Source: CAYWJT01 sp964458655 (GTDB lineage: Bacteria > Acidobacteriota > Aminicenantia > Aminicenantales > Saccharicenantaceae). From it: DNA of 49,882 bases. Made by a program: the position numbers and the translations under genes. Numbering within the stretch: position 1 is the first letter of the stretch; each line of letters opens with the position of its first letter. Positions 38,920 to 45,909 of the stretch are shown piece by piece. Location of the stretch: assembly GCA_964458655.1 (NCBI GenBank), contig CAYWJT010000015.1, forward strand, positions 1-49,882. The letters are read 5' to 3'. Below the pieces are notes generated by a model. The model was given only the letters and a program-made list of their open reading frames with translations. It ran no database searches and was not told where the DNA came from.

Positions 38920-41247
38920 CTAAAAAGTCGTGCCGACCGCAAACCTGAAGGCGAAGTTCGACTCGCTCTCAAGGATCTTGCGGTTGTTGTAGGAGAAGAT
39001 CAGGCGGAAGGGCACCCGCAGGGCGGGCACGAAGATGCGGGCTTCGAAGCCGGCCGACGAGTACATGTTCCTGAGGCTGAACTTCTGGCCCGTGGCCAGG
39101 GCGTTGCCGACGTCATAGAAGAAAATGCCGTAGAGAGGCCCGCCGACCGGTATGATGTATTCGGCGTTCATATACAGTGCCTTGTCCCCGCCCAGGATGG
39201 AGCCCGAGGAGCTGCGCGGCCCGATGGTGTAGACATCATAGCCCCGGAGGGAGCGCTCCCCGCCCAGGTAGAACTTCTCCCAGTAGGGCACTTTCGAGTT
39301 GTTTATGGACTTGATGAACTGGTAGGCGATGTGGAAGCCGAGGACGTGGTTCCGGACGAACGGCTGGTATCGGCTGAACTCGAACTCCGGCTTGACCAGG
39401 TCGATGTCGCCGCCCAGGAACGTGCCCGAGTACTTGACCATGGCCGAGACCATGGTGCCGCGGCTCGGCGTCAGAGGGCTGTCGACGGTCGAATAATAGA
39501 TCATCGGTGTCAGCGAGCTCTGGTAATACTTGCCCGAGCCGTAGAACATGTAGCCGTAGTAGGGATCGTAGTTGGGCGAGTTCGGGTCCAAGGGGCTTCC
39601 TTCCGGCAGCCAGGCCTCGACCTTCTGCAGGGTGTAGGTCAGGTTCGAGCGCCAGTAGCCCAAGACGCGCGCCCCGAGCAAGAGGTTGCCGCCGACCATC
39701 CTCTGGTTGTAAAGACCGGGGTAGGAATAGCGCCGGTTGAAGAGCGTGAAGCCGGCCGTGATGGGCTTGTCGAAAACGTAGGGCTCGGTGAAGCTGAACA
39801 TGTAGTTCTTGACGAGCTTCCCCTGCTGCAGCATCAGCTCGAGGCTCTCCCCAGCTCCCAGGAAATTGACCGTGGAATAGCTGAAGGCCACGAACGTCCC
39901 TTCGTAGCCGCTGTAGCCGGCCGTGAACTGGATGTTGTTGCGCTGCAGCTCCTTGACGTTGACCTTGACGTTGATCTTGGTCGGGTCCTCGGGGTCGGGC
40001 AGGATGTCCGGGTCCTTCTCGATATCGACCAGGCCGAGCTGCTTGACCCTCAGGATGCTGTTCTTGAAGGCGGCCAGACTGAACCTGTCCCCTTCCCTGA
40101 GGAGCATCTCGCGCCTGATGACCTTGTCCTTGGTGAAGGTGTTGCCCCGGAACTCCAGGCGGTGCAGGTAGGCGACCTCGCCCTCGCTGACGTGGAAAAC
40201 GACGTTGACGACCTTTTTCCTGGGGTCCAGGTTCTCGACCGGCATGACCTGGATATAGAGATAACCGAAGTTCCGGTAGAGCTCGGCGATGTCCTCGATG
40301 CTCTTTTCCCTGTACTTGGTGCTGTAGACCTCGCCCGGTTGGAGCCTGATCATGGTCATGAGGCCCTTGGCGGTGAAGGCTTTGTTGCCCTCGATCTTGA
40401 CCTCGCCGGTGCGGTAGATGTGGCCGGTCTTGACCGGGACGACGAGGCGCACCATCTTCTGCTTCTTGAAAAGGACGGTCCGCTTCTCCACCTGTTCCAT
40501 CCGTGGCTCTTCGACGACGGCCTCCATGTAGCCGTTCTCCTGGAGCTTTTTCTTGATGCGCTCCAGGTCCTCGCCGAGCTTGTTCTGCTTGTAGACGTCC
40601 TTGCCGGCTATCCAGTTGAACAGGGAATGCGGCCGATTGTCCTTCATCGACCAGCGCAGGTAGTTGGGCGGCAGCCGGGTGTCGCCCACGAAGACGACGT
40701 CGGCCACCCTGAGCTTCGGGCCTTCGTCGACCCTGACCAGCAGCTCGACCTCGTTCCGACCGGCCTTTTTGACTTCCGTCTCTATGCTCGCCGCGAGCAG
40801 CCCTTTCTCGGCCAGCAGGTCCTGGATGGTCTGCTTGACCCGCTGGACCCGGCTGGGGGTGTAGTAGGAATAGGCCAGTATGTTCTCGTCCTTTTCCTTG
40901 AGCTTGTTGACGATGTCGTTCTGCTTGACCCTCTTGCCAGTTTTGTAGGTGACCGTCTTGATGACGGGGTTCTCCTCGACCGTGATCCTTATCACCCTGC
41001 CCTGGGTGCCTGGCAGGTCCTCGATCTTGATGTTGGAGAAGAAACCGGTGGACCAGAGCACCCGGAAATCCCTCTGGAGCTGCTCGTCGCTGAAGCGGTC
41101 GCCCTCCCTGACCGAGAGGTAGTAGAGGACGGTCTCCCTCGAGACCCGGTCGTTGCCGAGGATCTCGATCCTCTCGGCGACCTCCTGGCCGGCCAGGGAG
41201 AGAACGAGCGCCAGGCCGAGCAGGGGGAGGGCGAAAAACTTCTTCAT
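38920..41247 (-). CDS. bamA: outer membrane protein assembly factor BamA
   Basis: A 775-residue Omp85 protein that inserts beta-barrel proteins into the outer membrane. A signal peptide (MKKFFALPLLGLALVLSLAG) precedes POTRA repeats covering about 20-360 (for example IEILGNDRVSRETVLYYL and EFRGNTFTKDKVIRREM). The C-terminal 16-strand barrel (about 400-775) includes the L6 motif as LRGYD in place of the usual VRGF-like form and ends in a beta-signal-like FAFRFAVGTTF. It lies 108 bases after lolD, with its own possible promoter, and 39 bases before fabZ. It is firm evidence for a diderm envelope. Confidence 0.95.
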   Translation of the reverse strand: MKKFFALPLLGLALVLSLAGQEVAERIEILGNDRVSRETVLYYLSVREGDRFSDEQLQRDFRVLWSTGFFSNIKIEDLPGTQGRVIRITVEENPVIKTVTYKTGKRVKQNDIVNKLKEKDENILAYSYYTPSRVQRVKQTIQDLLAEKGLLAASIETEVKKAGRNEVELLVRVDEGPKLRVADVVFVGDTRLPPNYLRWSMKDNRPHSLFNWIAGKDVYKQNKLGEDLERIKKKLQENGYMEAVVEEPRMEQVEKRTVLFKKQKMVRLVVPVKTGHIYRTGEVKIEGNKAFTAKGLMTMIRLQPGEVYSTKYREKSIEDIAELYRNFGYLYIQVMPVENLDPRKKVVNVVFHVSEGEVAYLHRLEFRGNTFTKDKVIRREMLLREGDRFSLAAFKNSILRVKQLGLVDIEKDPDILPDPEDPTKINVKVNVKELQRNNIQFTAGYSGYEGTFVAFSYSTVNFLGAGESLELMLQQGKLVKNYMFSFTEPYVFDKPITAGFTLFNRRYSYPGLYNQRMVGGNLLLGARVLGYWRSNLTYTLQKVEAWLPEGSPLDPNSPNYDPYYGYMFYGSGKYYQSSLTPMIYYSTVDSPLTPSRGTMVSAMVKYSGTFLGGDIDLVKPEFEFSRYQPFVRNHVLGFHIAYQFIKSINNSKVPYWEKFYLGGERSLRGYDVYTIGPRSSSGSILGGDKALYMNAEYIIPVGGPLYGIFFYDVGNALATGQKFSLRNMYSSAGFEARIFVPALRVPFRLIFSYNNRKILESESNFAFRFAVGTTF

Positions 41248-41257
41248 AATTCCATTC

Positions 41258-41286
41258 CTTATACCATATCGGGCGGCTTTTTACAA
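41258..41286 (-). promoter_or_regulatory. candidate internal promoter of bamA-fabZ
   Basis: On the minus strand TTGTAA (41281-41286) and TATAAG (41258-41263) are 17 bases apart, within the 108-base lolD-bamA gap. It would let bamA and fabZ be expressed apart from the upstream operon. Confidence 0.55.
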
Positions 41287-41355
41287 AAGCCCGGGTCGGA
41301 CCCGCTCCGGCCGCCCGGCGCCGTGCTGATTCCCTGGACCGGCTCCATAACCTGA

Positions 41356-42051
41356 TTAACGCTCGGGGGGGTCGACGCGTTTCAGGCTGCCCGCCTCCAT
41401 CAGGAAGGCCTTGCGGCAGTAGCGCGCCACCCTCTCGTTGTGCGTGACTATCACCGACGACAGGCCTCTTCTCTCATGGAGCTCCAGGATCAGACGGAAG
41501 ATGGTCTCGCCCGTCCTCCAGTCAAGGTTCCCGGTCGGCTCGTCGGCCAAAAGGAGCAGCGGGTCGTTGACCAGGGCCCTGGCCACGGCCGCCCTCTGCT
41601 GCTCGCCGCCGGAGAGCTGTCCCGGGCGGAAATCCCCCCGGTCGGCCATGCCCACTTCCTCGAGGAGCAGCGCGGCCCTATCCAGGGCCTTCTTCCTGGG
41701 CAGGCCCTGGATCAGAAGTGGCATGGCTACGTTCTCCAGAGCCGTGAACTCCGGCAGCAGATGGAAGAGCTGGAAGACGAAGCCTATCTTTCTGTTACGG
41801 ACGGCGGCCGTCGTGTTCTCGTCGCCGTCGAAGATGTCCCGGCCTTCGAGCAGGACGCGGCCTTCGGTCGGCCTGTCCAGGCCGCCCAGCAGGTTGAGGA
41901 GCGTCGTTTTGCCGACGCCCGAAACGCCCATGACGGCCGCGATATCGCCCTTCTCCAGCTCGAAATCGAGGCCCTCGAAGACGCGCAGCAGGCCCTTGGG
42001 GGTGGGATAGCACTTGCCCAGCCCTTCGGCTTTGAGGATCGTCTCACTCAT
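41356..42051 (-). CDS. lolD: lipoprotein-releasing ABC transporter ATPase LolD
   Basis: A 231-residue ABC ATPase that powers release of outer-membrane lipoproteins from the inner membrane to LolA. Walker A is GVSGVGKTTLL, the signature is LSGGEQQR, and Walker B is LLLADEPTGNLD. The LolD/MacB family shows in VTHNERVARYC near the C-terminus. Its start overlaps the end of lolC by 8 bases (ATGAGTGA), so the two are translationally coupled. Confidence 0.93.
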   Translation of the reverse strand: MSETILKAEGLGKCYPTPKGLLRVFEGLDFELEKGDIAAVMGVSGVGKTTLLNLLGGLDRPTEGRVLLEGRDIFDGDENTTAAVRNRKIGFVFQLFHLLPEFTALENVAMPLLIQGLPRKKALDRAALLLEEVGMADRGDFRPGQLSGGEQQRAAVARALVNDPLLLLADEPTGNLDWRTGETIFRLILELHERRGLSSVIVTHNERVARYCRKAFLMEAGSLKRVDPPER

Positions 42052-43264
42052 ATTTCAGCGCCACCACAGGGTCGACTTTGGCCGCCCGCCTCGAGGGGAA
42101 GAGGGTCGAGACGAAGCTGATGGCGAGCGTCAACAGGACGATGAGGGCCAGGTCCGGCAGGTTCAGGCGGAACGGCACGTGCGAGATCTGGTAGATGTCC
42201 ACGGGTATCTTGATGAGCTCGAACCTGTTGGCCAGCCAGCACCAGGCCAGCCCCAGCCCGACGCCGGCGGCGGTGCCCAAGACGCCGATCAGGGCCCCTT
42301 GGAAGAAGAATATCCTCCTAATGCTCCCGGGGGTCGCGCCCAGGGCCATCAGGATGCCTATGTCGCGAGTCTTCTCCATGACCATCAGGATGAGCGTGGC
42401 GATGATGTTGAGGGCCGCCACGATGACGATCAAGGTGATGGTCAGGAACATGATGTTCTTCTCGAGCTTCAGAGCCGAGAACAGCGACCGGTTGAGGTCC
42501 ATCCAGGTGGTCACGTAGACGGCCGGCGGCATTACCTTACGTATCTTTTCGGCTACCGAGCCGGCGCTGAAGATATCCTCGAGCCGCACCTGAAGGTAAC
42601 TCACCTTGCCTTCGAGCCCGAACATCTTCTGGGCCGTCGCGAGGGGGATGACGGCCGTCGAGGAGTCGAACTCGTAAAGGCCGGTGCTGAAGATGCCGCT
42701 GACCAGGAACCTCTTCCTCTTGGGCAGCAGGCCGAGGGGCGAAAGAGTCGAGGCGGCCGTCACGACGTCGACATGGTCGCCGACATTGGCGCCGATGCGG
42801 TGGGCCATCTCCCGGCCCAGCAGGAGGCCTTCCCTGGCGTCGCCGGCGCCGGGCAGGTTCCCGGCCTCGAGCTTCCGCAGCCATGGCGCGACCTGTTTTT
42901 CGACCTCCAGGTCCAAGCCCTTGAGCAGGGCGCCGGAGCTCTCGGAAAAGCCGGTGATGAGGACGGTGCTGTAGACGACGGGCGTGACCGAGACGACCCC
43001 CTTTATGCCGGCTATGGCTCGGCCGAGCTCGACGTAATCCTTGAGGCCGTCGCCCGACAGGTCGGAAGCCATGATATGCGAAGTCGCCCCCAGGATCTTG
43101 TGCTGGACGTCCTCCTGGAAGCCCGTGATCAGGGCGATGGCGATGACCAGGGCGGCCACGCCGATGCTGATTCCCAGGATCGAGACCGAGGTGATGACCG
43201 AGATGAAGGCCTGCTTGCGCCTGGCCGTCAGATATCTTTTCGCGACGAACAGCTCGAAGCTCAT
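42044..43264 (-). CDS. lolC: lipoprotein-releasing ABC transporter permease LolC/LolE-type
   Basis: A 406-residue FtsX-like permease. One membrane helix lies near the N-terminus (ISIGVAALVIAIALI), a large periplasmic domain covers about 45-270, and three helices lie at the C-terminus. The N-terminal SFELFVAKRYLTARRKQAF is typical of LolC/LolE. Only one permease gene accompanies lolD, so it may act as a homodimer (LolF-like arrangement). ATG 43264 overlaps the lysS stop as ATGA; the longer open frame beyond it lies inside lysS and is not used. Confidence 0.9.
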   Translation of the reverse strand: MSFELFVAKRYLTARRKQAFISVITSVSILGISIGVAALVIAIALITGFQEDVQHKILGATSHIMASDLSGDGLKDYVELGRAIAGIKGVVSVTPVVYSTVLITGFSESSGALLKGLDLEVEKQVAPWLRKLEAGNLPGAGDAREGLLLGREMAHRIGANVGDHVDVVTAASTLSPLGLLPKRKRFLVSGIFSTGLYEFDSSTAVIPLATAQKMFGLEGKVSYLQVRLEDIFSAGSVAEKIRKVMPPAVYVTTWMDLNRSLFSALKLEKNIMFLTITLIVIVAALNIIATLILMVMEKTRDIGILMALGATPGSIRRIFFFQGALIGVLGTAAGVGLGLAWCWLANRFELIKIPVDIYQISHVPFRLNLPDLALIVLLTLAISFVSTLFPSRRAAKVDPVVALKYE

Positions 43265-44781
43265 TTGGGTTTCAACAGCGGGAAAAGGATGACCTCGCGG
43301 ATGGACCTGCAGTTGGCCAGAACCATGGTCAGCCTGTCTATGCCTATGCCTTCGCCGCCCGTCGGCGGCAGCCCGTATTCCAGGGCCTCGATGTAATCGA
43401 GGTCGATCGAATGATAGTCCTCGTCGCCGAGCTCGCGGCCGGCGGCCTGCTCCTCGAAGCGGGCCTTCTGCTCGGCCGGGTCGGTCAGCTCGGAGAAGGC
43501 GTTGGCCACTTCCATGCCGGCGATGAAAAGTTCGAAACGCTCGGCCTCCTCGGGATTTTCCCGCGAGGCCTTGGCCAGCGGTGAGATCTCTTTGGGCGGG
43601 TCCATGATGAAGGTCGGCTGGACGAGCTTGTCCTTGACGAACCTGTCGAAGATTATGTCCAGGGCTTTGCCGAAGCTCGAGGGCGGGCGGCCCGGCGCCA
43701 GCGCGGCCGCGAACTCCATGATGCCCTTCCTGTCGTCGAAGCGGCTGGGAGCCAGGCCGCTGAAATAGACCAGGGCCTCCATGAACTTCAACCTCTTGTA
43801 AGGACGGCGGAAAGAGAGGGTCTCGTCGCCGTACGGGACCTCCTCGCCGCCGTGAAGCTCCCGGGCCAGTCCGGTCAGGAGCTCCTCGGTGAGCTCCATC
43901 ATGTCGTGGTAGTCCTTGTAGGCCTCGTAGAACTCGAGCATGGTGAACTCCGGGTTGTGCTGGGAGTCCACGCCCTCGTTCCGGAAGCTCCTGTTTATCT
44001 CGTAAACCTTCTCGAACCCGCCGACGATCAGCCTCTTGAGATAGAGCTCCGGGGCTATGCGCAGGAAAAGGTCCATGCCCAGGGCGTTGTGGTAGGTCTT
44101 GAACGGCCGGGCCAGGGCCCCTCCGGGGACGGGATGCATCATCGGCGTTTCGACCTCGACGTACCCCCGGGCGTCGAAGAAGCGCCTGATGTGGGCGATG
44201 ATGGAACTGCGCAGGCGGAAGACGCGGCCGACGTCCTGGTTCATGATGAGGTCCAGGTAGCGTTTCCGGTAGCGGATCTCGACGTCCTGCAGGCCATGCC
44301 ATTTCTCCGGCAAAGGCTTGAGGCACTTGGCCAGGAACTCGTAGGACTCGCAGAGGACGGTCAGCTCGCCGGTGCGGGTCTTGAACAGCTTCCCGCGGAC
44401 GAGCAGGAAGTCGCCGATGTCGACGAGCTTGAAGACCTCGTAGGCCTTCTCGCCCGCGACGTCGGAGCGCAGGTAGGCCTGCAGACGCGACCTGCCGTCG
44501 GCGAGGTGGAAGAAGGTCGCCCGGCCCATCTTCCTGATGGAGACGACGCGGCCGGCGACGCTCACCCGCGGGCCGTGCTCCTCGAGCTCCTCTCGGCTCA
44601 GCCCGCCGTGGGCCGCCACGACCGCGAAGATCTCGTGCTCCGCCGCAGCCTTGTAGGGAAAGACGTTGACGCCGGCCTGGCGCAGCCTGGCCAGCTTTTC
44701 CCGCCGGGCGGCCTGCTGGTCGGATTCGCTTTCTTCTTCCGGCTCAACGGCGCCGGCGGCTTTCGGTTCCTCTTCGCTCAT
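43261..44781 (-). CDS. lysS: lysyl-tRNA synthetase, class II
   Basis: A 506-residue cytoplasmic enzyme that charges tRNA-Lys. A short acidic N-terminal extension precedes the OB-fold anticodon-binding domain (about 60-180, VSVAGRVVSIRKMG). The class II catalytic domain has motif 2 (FRNEGVDSQHNPEF) and motif 3 (GEGIGIDRLTMVL). It overlaps lolC by four bases and lies six bases after nusB, so it belongs to the minus-strand operon. Confidence 0.96.
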   Translation of the reverse strand: MSEEEPKAAGAVEPEEESESDQQAARREKLARLRQAGVNVFPYKAAAEHEIFAVVAAHGGLSREELEEHGPRVSVAGRVVSIRKMGRATFFHLADGRSRLQAYLRSDVAGEKAYEVFKLVDIGDFLLVRGKLFKTRTGELTVLCESYEFLAKCLKPLPEKWHGLQDVEIRYRKRYLDLIMNQDVGRVFRLRSSIIAHIRRFFDARGYVEVETPMMHPVPGGALARPFKTYHNALGMDLFLRIAPELYLKRLIVGGFEKVYEINRSFRNEGVDSQHNPEFTMLEFYEAYKDYHDMMELTEELLTGLARELHGGEEVPYGDETLSFRRPYKRLKFMEALVYFSGLAPSRFDDRKGIMEFAAALAPGRPPSSFGKALDIIFDRFVKDKLVQPTFIMDPPKEISPLAKASRENPEEAERFELFIAGMEVANAFSELTDPAEQKARFEEQAAGRELGDEDYHSIDLDYIEALEYGLPPTGGEGIGIDRLTMVLANCRSIREVILFPLLKPK

Positions 44782-44787
44782 GTTCGT

Positions 44788-45216
44788 CTAAACCTTTTTC
44801 CGCGGGTTCGCGGAAACCTTCTTGCTAACGGCGTCCAGGACGCCGTTCACGAAATCGGCCGATTCCTCCCCGCCGTAGCGCTTGGCGATCTCCACGGCCT
44901 CGTTGATGACGATGGCCGGCGTGAGGGTCGGCTCGTGGAGCAGTTCGGCCGCCGCGATCCGCAGGATGTTCCTGTCTATGGCGCCCATCCGGTCCAGGCG
45001 CCAGTTCCTGGAAACGGACTGTATCATATCATCGATTTCCTTCTTGTGCTCGGATATCGTCCGCACCAGCCAGTCGGCGTACTCGCGGCTTTCCGGGAGC
45101 GCCCTGCGATGGCCCCAGAAATCCCGCAGCACGGAGGTCGGGTCGTCCGTCGCGTTGAACTCGAGCTCGAAAAGCACCTGGAGGGCGCACTCCCGGGCCC
45201 GCCTGCGTCTGCCCAC
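44788..45216 (-). CDS. nusB: transcription antitermination factor NusB
   Basis: A 142-residue all-helical protein that with NusE (S10) binds boxA RNA for antitermination of rRNA transcription. Family segments are RRRARECALQVLFELEF at the N-terminus, then DRNILRIAAAELL and PAIVINEAVEIAKRYGGEESADFVNGVLDAV. Length is normal. It sits between ribH (38-base gap) and lysS (6-base gap); ribH-nusB pairing is common in bacteria. Confidence 0.95.
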   Translation of the reverse strand: MGRRRRARECALQVLFELEFNATDDPTSVLRDFWGHRRALPESREYADWLVRTISEHKKEIDDMIQSVSRNWRLDRMGAIDRNILRIAAAELLHEPTLTPAIVINEAVEIAKRYGGEESADFVNGVLDAVSKKVSANPRKKV

Positions 45217-45254
45217 AATGGACCTCTCTGCTTTTCCGCCGGGCCTGCCTATCC

Positions 45255-45725
45255 CTACTTGAGCCCGGATTCCTTGACCAGGTTGAGCATCTCGACCAGG
45301 GCCAGGGCCGCTTCGTAGCCTTTGTTCCCGGCTTTGGTGCCCGACCGTTCGATGCCCTGCTCGATGGTGTCCACGGTCAGGATGCCGAAGGAGACCGGGA
45401 CGCCTTCCTCCATGGCCACCTGGGCCAGGCCTTTGGCGACCTCGGCGCTCAGGAAATCGAAGTGGGGCGTGTCGCCGCGCACCAGGGCCCCGATGCAGAG
45501 GATGCCGTCGGCGGCCCGGGCGGCGGCCACCTTCTTGGCCATCAGCGGCACCTCGAACGAACCGGGGACCTTGTAGACGGTCAGGTCGGCTTCCTCGGCC
45601 CCGGTCTTTTCCAGGGCCTCGCGGGCTCCCTCAAGCAGCCGGTCGGACAGGAAGCTGTTGAACTTGCTGACGACGATGGCTATCTTGAAGCCCTTGGCCT
45701 TTAGCTTGCCCTGAAGAGTTTTCAT
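45255..45725 (-). CDS. ribH: 6,7-dimethyl-8-ribityllumazine synthase
   Basis: A 156-residue enzyme of riboflavin synthesis that joins the ribitylamino-uracil intermediate to 3,4-dihydroxy-2-butanone 4-phosphate. Substrate motifs are VPGSFEVPL, ALVRGDTPHFDF (active-site His) and FGILTVDTIEQGIERSG. It is the first gene of the minus-strand ribH-nusB-lysS-lolC-lolD run. No FMN riboswitch was seen in its leader. Confidence 0.96.
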   Translation of the reverse strand: MKTLQGKLKAKGFKIAIVVSKFNSFLSDRLLEGAREALEKTGAEEADLTVYKVPGSFEVPLMAKKVAAARAADGILCIGALVRGDTPHFDFLSAEVAKGLAQVAMEEGVPVSFGILTVDTIEQGIERSGTKAGNKGYEAALALVEMLNLVKESGLK

Positions 45726-45793
45726 TCTCGTCCCTCCGCTCTATGTCGTGTATCTTTCCCTGCGGTCACTATTAAGGCCGCTCCGGCCGGCCT

Positions 45794-45822
45794 ATTCTAT
45801 CAAATGTCGGCCGCAATTGGAA
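45794..45822 (-). promoter_or_regulatory. candidate promoter of the ribH operon
   Basis: On the minus strand TTCCAA (45817-45822) and TAGAAT (45794-45799) are 17 bases apart; the -35 is weak. Confidence 0.4.
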
Positions 45823-45842
45823 CAGCAGGGCGGCCCGGCGTC

Positions 45843-45871
45843 TTGAGGGGCGGGGCAAAGTGTGCTAATTA
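45843..45871 (+). promoter_or_regulatory. candidate promoter of the Lon-family protease gene
   Basis: TTGAGG (45843-45848) and TAATTA (45866-45871) are 17 bases apart, about 38 bases before the preferred ATG 45910. The longer frame from GTG 45862 would begin inside this promoter. Confidence 0.45.
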
Positions 45872-45909
45872 TTGGGCAGGCGAAAGAACCCGGCCCCAGA
45901 GGTGAGGAC

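Noticed and set aside
38911..41355. Long plus-strand open frame (814 residues) opposite bamA
   Set aside because: Asp/Val/Leu-rich mirror of bamA codons with no recognisable domain; bamA has POTRA and barrel motifs on the minus strand.
43265..44326. N-terminal extension of the lolC frame
   Set aside because: It lies inside lysS, is Arg/Pro/Gly-rich and has no LolC features; translation should begin at 43264 where it overlaps the lysS stop.
45726..45793. FMN riboswitch ahead of ribH
   Set aside because: The conserved RFN core was not found in the short leader.
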